From assembly GCF_000237925.1 (NCBI RefSeq), contig NW_017386026.1, positions 2,232,001 through 2,296,000 of the forward strand: a DNA stretch of 64,000 nucleotides, in the 5' to 3' direction. Shown in pieces: positions 9,645 to 22,199 of this stretch. The translations under genes and the position numbers were made by a program. Numbering within the stretch: position 1 is the stretch's first letter; every line of letters starts with the position of its first letter. The notes below the pieces were generated by a model. The model saw only the letters and a program-made list of their open reading frames with translations. It ran no database searches and was not told the origin of the DNA. This stretch comes from Schistosoma mansoni. Taxonomy: Eukaryota; Platyhelminthes; Trematoda; Strigeidida; Schistosomatidae.

Positions 9645-12600
9645 TTATGATAAAAGTCCTAAGTAAATTGATCTTGGATATTTTGTCTTCAATTCTGGCC
9701 ACTGAACAATTACATCTACTAAACGAGTATAATATAAAATTTTCCCAGATAATGATAAAGTTTTGGTACGGCAAATACTTTCAACAAAAATTATAAGAGT
9801 TGAATGAATTCTCAGTATCTGTTAATGACAAAAAGAGAAAAGCAGCAAATAATATATAAAGAATCACAAAAACAAATTAAATAATTTCTTCAACGATCAG
9901 TGTTTTAAACGTGGGAAAAACTGAAATGTTTGAAACCCTGAGTTTATAGTGGTTCCTTTAATAGTGTGGATATGACAGTTCATGAGAAGCCTGTCAATAC
10001 GTCGCTACTCTACCAAGTGACACTCTAATCACCAAGTTATCGATGGAGAAAGTAAACGAACGAAGTAATGACTACAGTAACACAAAATAGTATCATTGTA
10101 TTTTCCAGTTTCTTTTTAAAATCTTATTCTGTGTGCTTTTAGCATGATACAATTTTAAGTGATTAAGTATTTCGTGATACTACATTTCTAGATCTGTTTG
10201 ACAAATACCCTAGCAAAATTAGGAAGTAAATAACACTTATCCTATTTAATAAATATAATTTCAGACTAAGGGTTCTGAACTGCAGTATGGTTATTTGACT
10301 GGATTCACTAAATCAGTTTTCAGAATATAACTCAGTTTATATAGTCTGTGAAAATTAGACGGATGGATACCACCAAGTAACAATTTTGGCTTTTAATAAG
10401 GTATGAAAATCCAGACTTCCCAGTTGGATTTTAGTTAATGGTTCCACGTAGGAACAGTTTATTGCTAAGAACTAAAAATGAAAGTAACATCTCCAAATCT
10501 CCTTATTCAAACTTACAATCCTATAAAAGTAAACCTTCTATGTGGGCGAAACTTTTCTGATTAAAAAAGAAGAAAAGACGGACATCATGCGCAACCTAAC
10601 TAAGTATTTTTAACAACATAAATTTTATGGGCGATAATGAATTCAGTGTAAAGTTCCGATTTTAAAACTTTCCACAGTAGGGTGAAAGTGCAAAAATTAG
10701 GAAAACAAGAGCGCATAATGTCCTCCTCTTGAAGACCACATCCCTTGTTTAAAGGATGACATGCCAACATCAAAAGTAATTAGAATGCACACGAACAAGA
10801 ACACTGTACTAGTTAACTAGGTTTTATGAGAAAAACTTGGTAGAAACTAAATATTTCTTATTTCAAAAGAGTAGGGGTTTGTTGCTCGTGAATGATTAGG
10901 TTTTACACAGTAACATCTTGTCAAATGCCTGGGACTGTTATATCACTTGATTAAGCTCCATTATTTTGAATAACCAAACCCGCGACAGTTTACTCATTTA
11001 TTTAAACGCATAAACATTAGTACAAGGGGGCACCGAATATGTATGCGCCACATTTTGTCATTCGATTTGTGTGAGGGCTGGAATATTGCTCACGTACCCA
11101 AACTGAAGCACATAGTCTTCTTAGGGGGCCACTTCTTGAGCCTTTCACCTAGAGGCCTAATCCACAAGGCGGTGGAACAACGTCAGGAGATGCAGTCCCA
11201 TGGGAGCCAGTGACTAACAATAGGTTCAAACACCCCTTGTTCTCTCAGGACCATGGAGCTCATGTGCACCATTGGTTTGGAATCAAGATTTCCCAACTCT
11301 CCTAGGTGGGTCTTCCATATCGACTAACCAGGTTAAAACGCCGGACATTAGCTTTTCATCCTCTCAATTTCGTAAACAACACCCCTGACGCGAGAAGGCA
11401 GTGAGTAGGACTTTACTGGTAGTGGCTGTATACGCGTGGCCATGTGAGAGTATTTTGAGAGAGACAGCGGACTCTTCTCACCGTCGGCCATACCAAGACA
11501 TTTGGAGGAAACTAATAACAGAGCTATGAAGGTTGTTTAAACTAGTTATCAAGATGATCAGATCCGCGTGATACGGGTATTTTTGTAAGGTACTCAGAAC
11601 CATCTACTGTAATCATCAACACTACAAATCATTACAGTGGATAATAACGTAGAGATCCAAGAAATAACAATTGTATGTTACAGACAATCATTAAAGTGAT
11701 TTAAAGTTACTTGTAATAGTCAAACTTTTTTGATTTAATATAAAAACCCAAAGTACATGGATGGGAAGTAAGCTCAAGTACTGGATGTAATACGACAATC
11801 AGAGACATGAAATATGACTTTCATTAAGACGTGTCATAATTATTAACTGATAATACATTAAATCATTATATTTGTCTTACGTGAAGTAAAATAGCCACGA
11901 AGCATATGGGGATACATGTCCCAGGACCATTACACAAAATCTACGTGAGATATGGATTGTATTAGGGTTGAGTGCATAAATGAGTTGATAATAGTCTTAT
12001 ATACAATAAAAACATATACAACGGAAAGTACCAGTTTGAAGAGGATATATACGCTGAAAAATTCGATACTAGAGGTCTTCGTACACCGGAATCAGTGAAC
12101 AAAAGACAGAATAGTACGAAAGAACTGATAACAAAATTTTATAACATTGAGTAATATCTGACAGTACGTATTAGCTGATATCAACAGTTTACAAAATCGT
12201 AAATCGGATTACTCATTATTCATTGATGAATGTACACTAGATTGCCCATGGTAATTTGGCTTCCCTGTAAATCTGATATATAGGTTGTCATCCATCAGTC
12301 ACATCTATCTTTAATTCGTTGCTCGATTATAGTGAGACAAGAGAGCAGGGTGGCTGAGACCTGTTGAGCACAATCAAAAATCCAACTACATTATTCATTT
12401 TCGTTTTTTTAATTAACCGGATATAATAGTGCTTTTTACTAAACGAATAAAATGTAGAAAACTAAGTGTCAGACATTGCTAAAGGAACATTTGATAGTCG
12501 AATTTTTTTAATCTACTACAAAAGACATAGCGGAGTTTCTTTACTGAGCTAGTAAAAAAAGGATTCCACATAGTGTTGACTGGAGTACTAATATTGAAGA

Positions 12601-13812
12601 ATTCAGTCAACAAAATTACGATGATAAACATCTGTTTACTGAAAATTTATGAGGGGGAATAAAAATGTCAAAAGTAGAAGAGATGAAACAGTTTACACAC
12701 ATCGAGCTTTTAAACAATTTATGTCAACTCTAAACTTCAAAGGAGTTTACGAATTCGCTTGGACAGTATTCTTAGTCATTTGCAGCACGAAAAACTGTTT
12801 TTAATCTTATACAAACACCCTAGAATAAAGTAGCAATTAGATGTCCCTGCAAACATTTATCCTTCATACAAAATCAATGGCTCTTTTTATTGGGTGTTTA
12901 CACTTGTCTTCCCAAAGTCTCTGTGTGTTGATTTGGAAACACGGTCAAGTCACTTTTTGAGCACCATCATATCTAAGGTGAAACAACTAATAAGTGGTGT
13001 TTATAAGATAGACATTCCACAAAAAGCTGTAAATTTGCGAGGTATGAAGTGAATAGATGTGGCGTTAAGTACAACACCACACTTTAAGCAATGATTAAAG
13101 GTGCCTTTCGGCAAAAGTACATTAATTTACGCTAAACGTGGTAAGCACTGTAGCTACTCATGGCAAATCAATGACCTAGGAAATTGAAAAGTACATGTTC
13201 TCGATCATTTCCGGTAACAAATAGTTGTGCCGAAGAATAAGTTACTCTAGTAGTAAGGATCTCGCTCTAGCGCTTTGTTAAACTATTATTCTATATTGAC
13301 CATTATGTGTAAATGTTAATAAAAGTTTCCGTAACTCACCAATTTCGCCCTAAAAATGGTGACGATGGGGAACGCAAATAGACAAGACACTAAGGTACTG
13401 AAGATGCTACTGGCATATGACTGTTTTACTTCTCGAGCCCTTGGTATGCGCTTTATGCTGAACTAGAGATTTGTTATACAAAACTGAAACTAACTTTAGT
13501 ATCACACTTGTTCTCTAAATCCAAGACCTTCTGTTCACTCATAGAGTCAGTCGCCGCGATAACGTATAAACGTGGCTGATATTTACAAGTCAATACAGAA
13601 GTATATGAGAGCATTTCAGCAGTGTGTCCACCTAACATAAAGTATGAAATAAACATTACCAGATCCTAAGACAATCATAACCCTAGTCATCGCTGGATCA
13701 TCACACTTGGCTTTGATATAGAAATAAACATACGCAGTCACCCACAAAATTGGTATTATCCAAAAAATCTGTACTGATAGTTAACCGGCCAAAATGATAT
13801 ACCATTTCTCAT
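9645..13812 (-). CDS. ALG14: ALG14, UDP-N-acetylglucosamine transferase subunit (complete, 6 exons)
   Basis: ER-membrane protein that recruits catalytic ALG13 to add the second GlcNAc to dolichol-PP-GlcNAc in N-glycan assembly (family knowledge). Minus-strand coding exons: 13812-13803, 13773-13660, 13631-13495, 13462-13340, 11940-11881 and 9818-9645 (stop TAA). Phases join without conflict and all introns are GT-AG. The protein is 205 aa (human 216). Residues about 6-23 form an N-terminal membrane segment. Next come GSGGHTAE (40-47), RIPRAREV (92-99), NGPGTC (132-137), VESICR (160-165) and the C-terminal QWPELKTKYP block, all in the family's order. The first three introns are 29, 28 and 32 nt; the last two are 1399 and 2062 nt. 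The last contains a dispersed repeat. Exon 1 codes for only three residues and a third of the fourth. The gene lies head-to-head with PAQR copy A. Confidence 0.95.
10995..11507 (-). repeat. About 520-bp dispersed repeat, copy 2 (in ALG14 intron 5)
   Basis: This copy aligns along its whole length with 4815-5337 and 30730-31248 and is more diverged. The small minus-strand frame is broken by stop codons, including a CGA-to-TGA change in the RGRK segment. It lies within the last ALG14 intron in the same orientation as the gene. Confidence 0.85.
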
Positions 13813-13924
13813 AGCTAAATACGCTTGCAGCTGATGACCTTCTTATTTAACTTTTAGCGCTTTAAATTGCTTACAAAGATAATAGTTAAATGGTTCAAAA
13901 TAGTTCTGGATGAAATACAAGAAG

Positions 13925-14008
13925 CTTCCGCTTAAAGGGCTTCCGCCTCTAGTGGCAGTTCATCAATGATGCTCCCCAGGTGTGTGAATGCTTTCACCTC
14001 TTCCAGAG
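13925..14008 (-). mobile_element. Inverted RTE fragment (FTHLGSIIDE segment)
   Basis: The minus strand reads EEVKAFTHLGSIIDE, equivalent to the RT-to-C-terminal joint of the RTE family present at 48.1-50.5 kb. The plus-strand fragment starting near 14090 resumes just after this point in the protein, so the two pieces look like one element broken by an inversion. Confidence 0.6.
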
Positions 14009-14089
14009 GTAGAGAGTACACAAGTTTATGAACACAGTTTGACACAATCGATGTAGTGGAGGAGCTGATTTTCGACGTGTACATACTGG

Positions 14090-14680
14090 TGTTGATGAAC
14101 AAGGAGGATCTGATGAAGATGTAAAGGCGAGGATTGGCAAAACAAGGGCAGCATTTCTACAATTGAAGAACATATGGAACTCAAAACAACTGTCAACTAA
14201 TTTCAAGGTCAGAATCTTTAATACGAACGTCAAGACAGTCCTACTGTACGGAGCTGAAACGTGAAGAACTACTACGACCATCATCAGGAAGGTACAAGTA
14301 TTTATAAACAGTTGTCTACGCAAAATACTCAACATCCATTAGCCGGATACTAACAGCAACAGCGTTTTATGGGAGAGGACAAACCAGCTTCTAGCTGAAA
14401 AGGAATTTAGGGGAAGACGTTGGAAGTGGATCGGACATACATTGAGGAAATCACCAATGTGCATTACAAGGCAATCCCTAACCTGGAATCCGGAAGGGAA
14501 GCGGAAAAGAGGAAGGTCAAAGAACACATTACGCCGGGAGATTGAAGCGGATATGAAAAGGATGAATAACAACCGGAAAAGACTGGAAAGGAAGGCTCAG
14601 GACAGAGTTGGATGGAGAATGCTGGTGAGCGGCCTATGCTCCTCGACGAGGGGTAACAGTCGTAAGTAAGTTAAAGCTTG
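14090..14680 (+). mobile_element. RTE-type retrotransposon, 3' end fragment
   Basis: This encodes the C-terminal part of a non-LTR reverse transcriptase polyprotein with internal stops: [39 protein letters not shown], then [19 protein letters not shown] and [14 protein letters not shown]. It ends in a TAAGTAAG-type tail. The parent family has its 5' part at 59278-60850 and a longer decayed copy at 48130-50465. The fragment is severely 5'-truncated and lies between two divergent genes. Confidence 0.85.
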
Positions 14681-14908
14681 GTCACTTCACAGTACACAGA
14701 GAGACTATCCATAAAGTCTACATTTTACGATTAAAAAATAGACATATTTGGTTTACACGTTTCGATCAGTGAATTGGTAAAAAAACACAGAGGATGTCAA
14801 AATTTATGATACTGAAAATGGCCGAATGACCTACATGGGGTAGCTTCCTAGGTCACAGGGACATTTGGCGGCCTTTCAACAGAGTTTGTTGGACGAACAA
14901 GAATTGTA

Positions 14909-16709
14909 ATGACAGTTGTAAAATCAGACAGTTTGACTTCAGAAAAGTTGTCAAAAACGCCTGCTGGTGGTATGTGATTGAACCTTTCACGAGAATGTAG
15001 GCTCCTGGGGCGAAGTCAGTGCCCAGTATTCGGAAGACTATCATGATGAAGCATTCGGTTGTTCAGAATATCTGTATAATACTCAGCTTATTGAGGTTAG
15101 TATTCTGGTGTACCTGGTCTATCAATAAATATTCGTATGAAGTGTAGTTTATTTGCACAATCTAGTTGTATGTGTGCCAAAACCTTAATACCTTTTAATC
15201 ATTGGCGTTAGTTAACTGATATTTATCCTAGCTGATAATTTCATAGTACCAGACTTAATTGTCGACCGTCTACTGTGTTTCTGGTACAGGAATCTAACAT
15301 TGATTGCGTGTTGGCACATATTCCAAATTTCCAACCAAGCCATATGCTATAGTAATTCAGCAATAATAGTGGAATATCAAAAAGTTGTTTTATATATGAG
15401 GGAAAGGGAATAAACTAGTTCCCTCTTAATTGCTACTTGAGATATTTCTAATCTAGTTTATCTTGTCTTTAGCGCTTTTCCAAACAAGCAACTAAATATC
15501 GATCTTTTGAAGGTAATTTAACGTGAACTACAGACCTTTGCATACATATCGTCATGACCAGACTTACCTGTTCTGACTACTTCATTGTACTTGATTTCTT
15601 GAAATATTCCTAGATCGTTGATGTTAGTTATAACCTCAAAACAAATACCAACAGTTTGCCAAAATCCTTTTTTTCATGTCGAGAGATTTTAAAGTAAGAC
15701 TTGAGATTTTTACTAAGTTAATACAACCCTTAATTCTAAGTTAGCGTAATTTCTCTGTCCGAACTTTCCGATTCAAGGTGCACGTTAGGTCTTTTTAGTG
15801 CTTTCTCACGTTCGCTAAATTTATTCATTTGGAAAAATCCTCATTTGGTTAACAATGCTTAAAAATGAAGGAATTCGCATGGTTATTTATTTTCATGAGA
15901 CTATTGAAGCAATTATTGGCATGTCATTGTGTTAATTTCAGACTGAGGCAAGTAATAATGTGACAAAATATGATCAGAACGTGTATATAATTACACATTT
16001 AAAGATATGATTCAACAGAGAAAACTGAAATATAATGAAAACTAGCATATGTTAATAATAGGTGTCTTTTGTTTACATTAGTTCGATTTTGTCTGACGTA
16101 AAAAAACAGTCATTGCTGTGTTTGAAAGGTGGACATAAATTTACATGATATTAAAATAAAAGGAGACAAAATGCATTAAATAGCAAAGCACATAAATTTG
16201 TCCTACTCAATAACGAAGCCGTATATAAGTAGTACTTATCTTTCCTATACACAGAATTTACTGGGCTTCAGAAATATTCCATTCATTTTGAATCAATATG
16301 AATAAAGCAACACACATCTTGAAAGTGCTACGTTTCAATCTCGTATTTCATTTCCTCTGATAGTGTCACTCCTGATTTCACTTTGGTGAGAATTGTTACT
16401 CTTCAATTAAATAGCAGTAAAGACCATTTGTTTTTTCAATAAAAAATTGACCTCAACTATTTCACTATGATTCAAATACCTAATGTTATTTTGCCTAGAC
16501 AAAACTGTTGGGGATTCTAAATCCCCAAGAATCACTTGGTGAACGTCATATTTTTGTAATTTTATCCTGGAAATTTAAATTTCTCATCTTCGTGCCAAAG
16601 CGCCCATTTACACCTTACTGTATTTCCCACTTGATAGGTCCTTTATGTCATTGCTTCGCTCCCTCTTTTGATATGCTATTTCGTGACGTTTCCCAAGAAC
16701 ATTTTTGTA

Positions 16710-16753
<44 letters not shown>

Positions 16754-19700
16754 GCTTGAGTTGTGTGCTTGTTGTTGATCATATTTTCCCTCATCTGAAC
16801 CTAGACTTCTCCCTCTAGTTAGTGGGGCTGGGACGCATTGGAATAGTTAGCTTGTCTTGCCGTTGTATTGCTGACCCTTCATTCCGTTTGCTAATTTAGG
16901 TTGATCTCGTAATCTCTTCAAACATAGCAAAAACGAACACAGCGAGATTTGAAAAGCGAAATCAGTTCATTCTATTTCAAGGATTTTCATCAGCTTTAAG
17001 CTTTAGGAGCTGTGTTGCTTACTTACTTACGCCTGTTACTCCCAATGAAACATAAGCCGCCGACCAGTTAGGAGCGATATATGCTACTGAAATTGAATGT
17101 TTCCCATAATTTTTGTGTAAAGTTATTGATTTACGTTGAAACAACAAGATTCTCTCTTATTTTATTCGTTTGTTTCCTGAAATAGCAAATTAAACGTAGT
17201 CTTATATTCTTTGACTTATTACAAAAATTTACCATTTATACTGCAAAATGATTTAATTGATGTAACTGTCATCCGATTTTTTGTAGAAGGTGCAAGCTAT
17301 GGCAAATAGAGCTGAAGAAGTTGCACGTCATTTATGGATGAGTGGATGGGAAGTGGTGAACTTTCATAGATTACCTGCATGGTTGAAAGATAACGATATG
17401 TTGCTACATGGTCATCGACCTCAGTTAAATAATGTATGGGCTTGTTTAAAGTCGATATTTCGTATTCATACTGAAACTGGTAATATATGGACACATCTTA
17501 TAGGTTTGTTTATTATATTAAACTTAACCGTCACTCTTTTCATACAATTAGGTTGTTTCAGCTTTGCCGTCATATTAGTCTTTGTACTTTCTCAGTCAAG
17601 CAGCTTATTACAATGGCAGGATAAACTTGTTTACTCACTATTCATTGTTGGAGCAGTGTGCTGTCTAGGGTTCTCCTGTCTTTTTCATACAATATCTTGT
17701 CACTCTGAGCATGTGGCAAAAATTATGAACAAGTAATGAGAATGAAATGTTTATATATACGTATATATTGATAAACAGTGCCTTTATTATTATTACTTAA
17801 CCTGATTACTCAGTAGAAATCTATTACTTAATAACTTGTCAATTGAGATATTTTGTAAATAAGTAGTCTCCAGATCATAGTGTCATGTATTAAAAGTAAT
17901 AGTTTATAAGAGTTTACTGAAGTAATCGCTTAACAGTCAATGCACTTGGCTGTCGTGTATTAGGTTACAGACTGGAACCAAGTTGGACGTCCTTTACTTT
18001 AAACAACTAGGTAGTATCACTAGCATTCATATTAAATGTGACTCAAATTTGAGTGAATAAGATTGCAGTTGGTTACCAAGTTGCATAATAACGACGGTTG
18101 TAATAGTGTAAAACTGTCGGTTAATACAAGTTTAAAGAAAATAAAATACCGAAATATAAAGTTCATACTTAAATTTAAAATCTCAATATATAAGCCTGTT
18201 TTCATATCTTATATTCTAGTAAATAAAATTTAATCAAACCTCGTATACTAAACAGTCCATCTGAAAAGCATCATGTATTTGTATACATAAACCGAAGACA
18301 AACATTTCCATCTTTGCACATCAGTACATCCCATGTCGTAACTAGCAGGTGCAGACTATCAAAGAAATGAATTATATAAATCCCTTTCAAAGAAATTAGT
18401 GAAAGTACCTATATACATTCCGCATGCTATTAAAATTTCAGAAATATTTCCGAATGATGTTTTTATGTGTAAAATTTTCTATAAATATTTATTAAAAAAT
18501 AAGTTTACTTCAAGTGTATTGCATTACCAAGCGATAAAGATTTGATTTGATCAAAGTAACTTATAGTACTAATCAATTGTGTATGTTACCATTTTGTTTA
18601 TAGGCTGGATTATACTGGAATAGCTGTCTTAACAATAGGCTCCTTTATGCCTTATTTATACTACTCATTTTACTGTATATTTTGGGCTAAAGTGTTTTAC
18701 ATGGCTTTAATTGGAGTTTTGGGCACTGCTGCGATTATTATTTCAATGTCATCGAAATTCGCTACTCCTCCTTATCGACCTTTAAGAGCGGGAGTTTTTA
18801 TAGCTCTTGGTCTTTCAGGTGTAATCCCATCTGTACACTGTATCATTTTAAATGGATTTTGGCAATCAGTTCATCATCTTTCATTTGGTTGGCTTGTTTT
18901 GATGGGTGTACTTTATATCTCTGGTGCTTCCATTTATGCTGCACGTGTACCTGAACGATGTTTCCGCGGACATTTTGATTTGTGGGTTAGTTAAGTCTCA
19001 TTAGTTTTTTTCTACATTAAACCAAATAATTTTTAATACAACTAGTTTGTTACGCAATATAACCTATAGCAAGTAGAGAAATAAGTATAGTCGATCTGAG
19101 AAGTTACTGTTTTTGTGTACAATATCCAGGTTTTTCAGTATCTGAGGCTAATTTTTTCCCCGGGTGTACCCTTCCGTTTCTATGACTATTGTCAATTGAA
19201 ACTTAATTTACCGTGCTCAGTATAGTATGTATGCTTGTGTAAAGAATTGATCATTTAAAAAGTGAAATATCATCAAGTTGTTAAGCGAAAATACCACTTC
19301 TCATCAATCTCATTTTCGGAACTACACAGTTACAATTGTATTCATTTTTTGTTTGTTAAGTACAGTAGTTTTTTTTAAAGATATTTATAAATAAAATTGA
19401 ATGTTGCTCAAATCATTAACAAGAATGATCGCTTATTCTGTAAATAATATATATTAGCGTGAAAAGAAACTGTTCATAGGACTAGATAAGGCTTCAATGT
19501 AGATAACGAGTTGCTTGACATTAATTGGAAAATAATATGTAATCACTGTAAAAACATAAGAGGATTTTTTTGAAAAATCGTATGTAATTATCTGTTGCTC
19601 AGTAAATGGTAGTTAATTCTTTTTTTCCTGTGTTTCAAACCGAGTGGGATATGTGGCGATGACCATAACGACAATTATGGTACTCTATGTACGACAGTAA

Positions 19701-22199
19701 TGCTCGCCTCTAGCCTCCCCCTCCCGAGCTACTCTAAAAGACGAATCTTGTTAAGTAGATTTATTAGACGAGACCAAAAATGTTACCTTCAAGCTGATTT
19801 AGTTATATATCAACTCAATGATTATTCATTAGAGTTCTATTAACTTTGCTATCATCAATGAATACAAATTATAATGAATTATTCAATACAGGGAGAACGC
19901 ATTGAAAATCATATAACTAGATACACTGAAAGTTATTGAATAGGATTCACGATAAACAGTTGAGGTTAACTAATCGAGAATCACTTTGAATCGAAATGCA
20001 AAATTAAGATCGAATTTCTTACTCGTAAGTTGTATGTGGGAATATATCATTTTCAACAATGAACTAGGATTTTTATGTGACCGATAAACACGTAAAGTGG
20101 TTGTTTAGACAAAGTTGCGTTTCAAGATACAGTTAATGGTGTGTAGAAAATTTCAAAAAATCGAGTTCTCTGAAATTAACCCGTAGATAGTGACTAGTAT
20201 ATCATTCAGGTCTGTTGCCAACAGTTTCATGTCGCTTAATTAGCTTCAGTGCATTATATTGGGAGCTTCCTCAAAATATTCATCTTAAAACACTTGGATT
20301 CGATTGTTAATATGATACTTTAACCATTCAGTCACAGGATATGTCCATTATCACAGTTTCTTAATTTTCTGAATATCCTACGTTTATCATTATTATTAAC
20401 CAATTTTGTATGCCGTTAATATGTTAATGTGTACAAAATCAGAATATAAAACGCAAGATTTTCCAGTTTATGATCACTAAGAAGTGAAGATTCATTAAAA
20501 TAGGATAAAGACGAATAACAAACCATAAAACACAATTTCGATCTATACTTTTCAAGAAATTTCATGTTAATTCATTCACTGGACATAAATGATAAGAATA
20601 TATGATACTTCTAACACACCAATATGATATACTCATAAGTAGTCTGAGTCGATTATATAGTTAATACGAATAACATGAAAATATGTGATATTAATAATCA
20701 CAACACAATAAGATAAACAAATAACTTGACGGATAGAAGTATAAAATATGTAAAATTCATGTAGAGATGAAGTTCCATTAAATTCAAATAAGCAACGTTT
20801 GAGTAAGATAAATTCAAACCAGCAATCGGATGATGTATATTACTACTGTTAACAAAAAGTTGTGCCGATTTGGGATTTCATTTGTCCACAGAGTCTCAGT
20901 TTATTCACACCAGGTACTTTAAATAAAAAAAACTATTAATTTTAAGTGGTTCTTCGGAGACTTTCGTATATTTCACAAGTAATTTTCTCTGAGAACTGAC
21001 GTTAGTGCCTAAAACCAAGTACAGGAACGACCCACCTACATGACTTTCAGGACTGAGGACGATCAGCGTAACTTTGAATAACTGTGTTCAAATTGCTAGT
21101 TTCCGTGGGATAGGTGCTTCTCTAGGTCTTATTATTATTTTTCAATGAATTAACTGGTTATCAAGCTTTAAAACATTTCATTTGCGTGGCTGTTGTTAAT
21201 ACATTGCTCCTGATAAATTCACTGCTACCGTCCGTATTGGTTCTCTACCAGTAGGAAAACTTTAATTCCTACAACTTCAACTAATGCTAAAAACTTCGGT
21301 ATATATTATATGGCAAAGCGGTCGATTATGGGAATGTATTTAGCTAGAGCATTGAATAGCCTTTAATTATCATTATTAAAATATCCTTTGATTACCAAAC
21401 ATAGATAAATGTAGTGTAAAAGAAGTATATTTCACTTTTCCATGCTTTTAATGCTTTATTGTATCGTAACAATATTGAATAAATTGATTATTATGGGGTG
21501 ACTGTAGCCAACAGAAAACTAAGATTATTTCGTAGTATTCATTTTAATAATGTGAGTTTATTATATGGTTATTATGTATAACACATAAGATTTGTTAACG
21601 TTCACTAACAACTAAAAAGGTTTCGGATGCTTTTCATTACCCCATTTTAAAGTTGGCATGTGTAATATACATTTGGAGCTCGTTTTAAATTTGTTTAACT
21701 TCTTAAACTACTTAAATCGTTGAAATAATGTTTTTTTGTTTATGTCGATCAGTCGTAATCAAGGTAAAGTCTAGTACACATGTACATTAGTCCGAAAGTC
21801 AACACTAAGGCACTACAAGACGATAAGATTAATAAAAAATTTGAGATTATTTTAGTGGGAATCATTGTGACAGTTAGACTCATACTTGTGTTTGTACCAA
21901 TGACAACGTCCGCTTTTTATTTATAGGCTTTTGATAATCATTCGACAATTACTGTTCAAGTGTATTTTTAAAATTAAAATATTCAATAATTTGTTTTGTT
22001 ATTTCTTGTTTACCAGTTTCAAAGTCATCAAATTTTTCATGTATTCGTCATTGCTGCAGCGTTTGTTCACTATCATGGAGTAGTTCAACTTTCTACCTAT
22101 AGATTATCAGAAGGTGATTGTCGTCCATCAGATGAGATTCTTACCAAGGAAATTTTCAGTATACCCTCATATATATTGCACATTATTAATAACCCTTGA
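14909..22199 (+). CDS. AdipoR: Adiponectin receptor-like PAQR protein, copy A (complete, 6 exons)
   Basis: Seven-helix membrane protein of the PAQR/AdipoR class, zinc-dependent and linked in other animals to ceramidase activity and lipid or energy signalling. Coding exons: 14909-14969, 15001-15095, 17287-17503, 17552-17732, 18604-18985 and 22017-22199 (TGA). All phases agree and the product is 372 aa (human ADIPOR1 375). Visible motifs are LKDN and HGHRP, KSIFRIHTETGNIWTHL before helix 1, LFHT (His170), LDYTG (Asp187), the PERCF loop and FQSHQIFH (His316, His320). These four residues are each exactly 21 positions before human His191, Asp208, His337 and His341. Introns 1 and 3 are 31 and 48 nt; the others are 2191, 871 and 3031 nt. 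The 48-nt intron is stop-free and in frame. Copy B at 38483-27984 is a paralogue. The N-terminal two exons rest on splice signals and phase only. Confidence 0.92.
16714..16752. repeat. (TA)n microsatellite
   Basis: About 19 TA repeats in intron 2 of PAQR copy A. An open frame ending in repeated Tyr-Ile here is a by-product of the repeat. Confidence 0.95.
17020..17085 (-). mobile_element. Terminal tip of an RTE element
   Basis: The minus strand reads ...GGGAGTAACAGGCGTAAGTAAGTAAG, matching the extreme 3' end (GGGGTAACAGTCGTAAGTAAG) of the RTE fragment at 14090-14680. Only about 60 bp was inserted or remains, 200 bp upstream of a PAQR exon. Confidence 0.6.

Larger units (their letters stand above)
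13813..14908. promoter_or_regulatory. Shared divergent 5' region of ALG14 and PAQR copy A
   Basis: The two start codons (13812 minus, 14909 plus) face away from each other across 1096 bp, so any promoters must lie here or in untranslated exons. About 0.7 kb of it is retrotransposon remnant (see 13925-14680). That leaves roughly 110 bp next to ALG14 and 230 bp next to the receptor gene as unique sequence. No specific promoter motif was identified. Confidence 0.5.

Noticed and set aside
14853-15044. 63-codon minus-strand frame
   Set aside because: It is the antisense shadow of PAQR copy A exons 1 and 2, whose plus-strand reading joins in phase to the rest of the gene.
16508-16759. 83-codon plus-strand frame ending in repeated Tyr-Ile
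   Set aside because: The end is the TA microsatellite and the start has no ATG. Part of it has weak acceptor and donor sites but would break the phase-0 join between PAQR exons 15095 and 17287.
17297-17494. 65-codon minus-strand frame
   Set aside because: It is antisense to the PAQR copy A exon encoding the IHTETGNIWTHL motif.
17936-18010. Possible tRNA-like segment in PAQR copy A intron 4
   Set aside because: There is no convincing A/B-box pair or stem structure.
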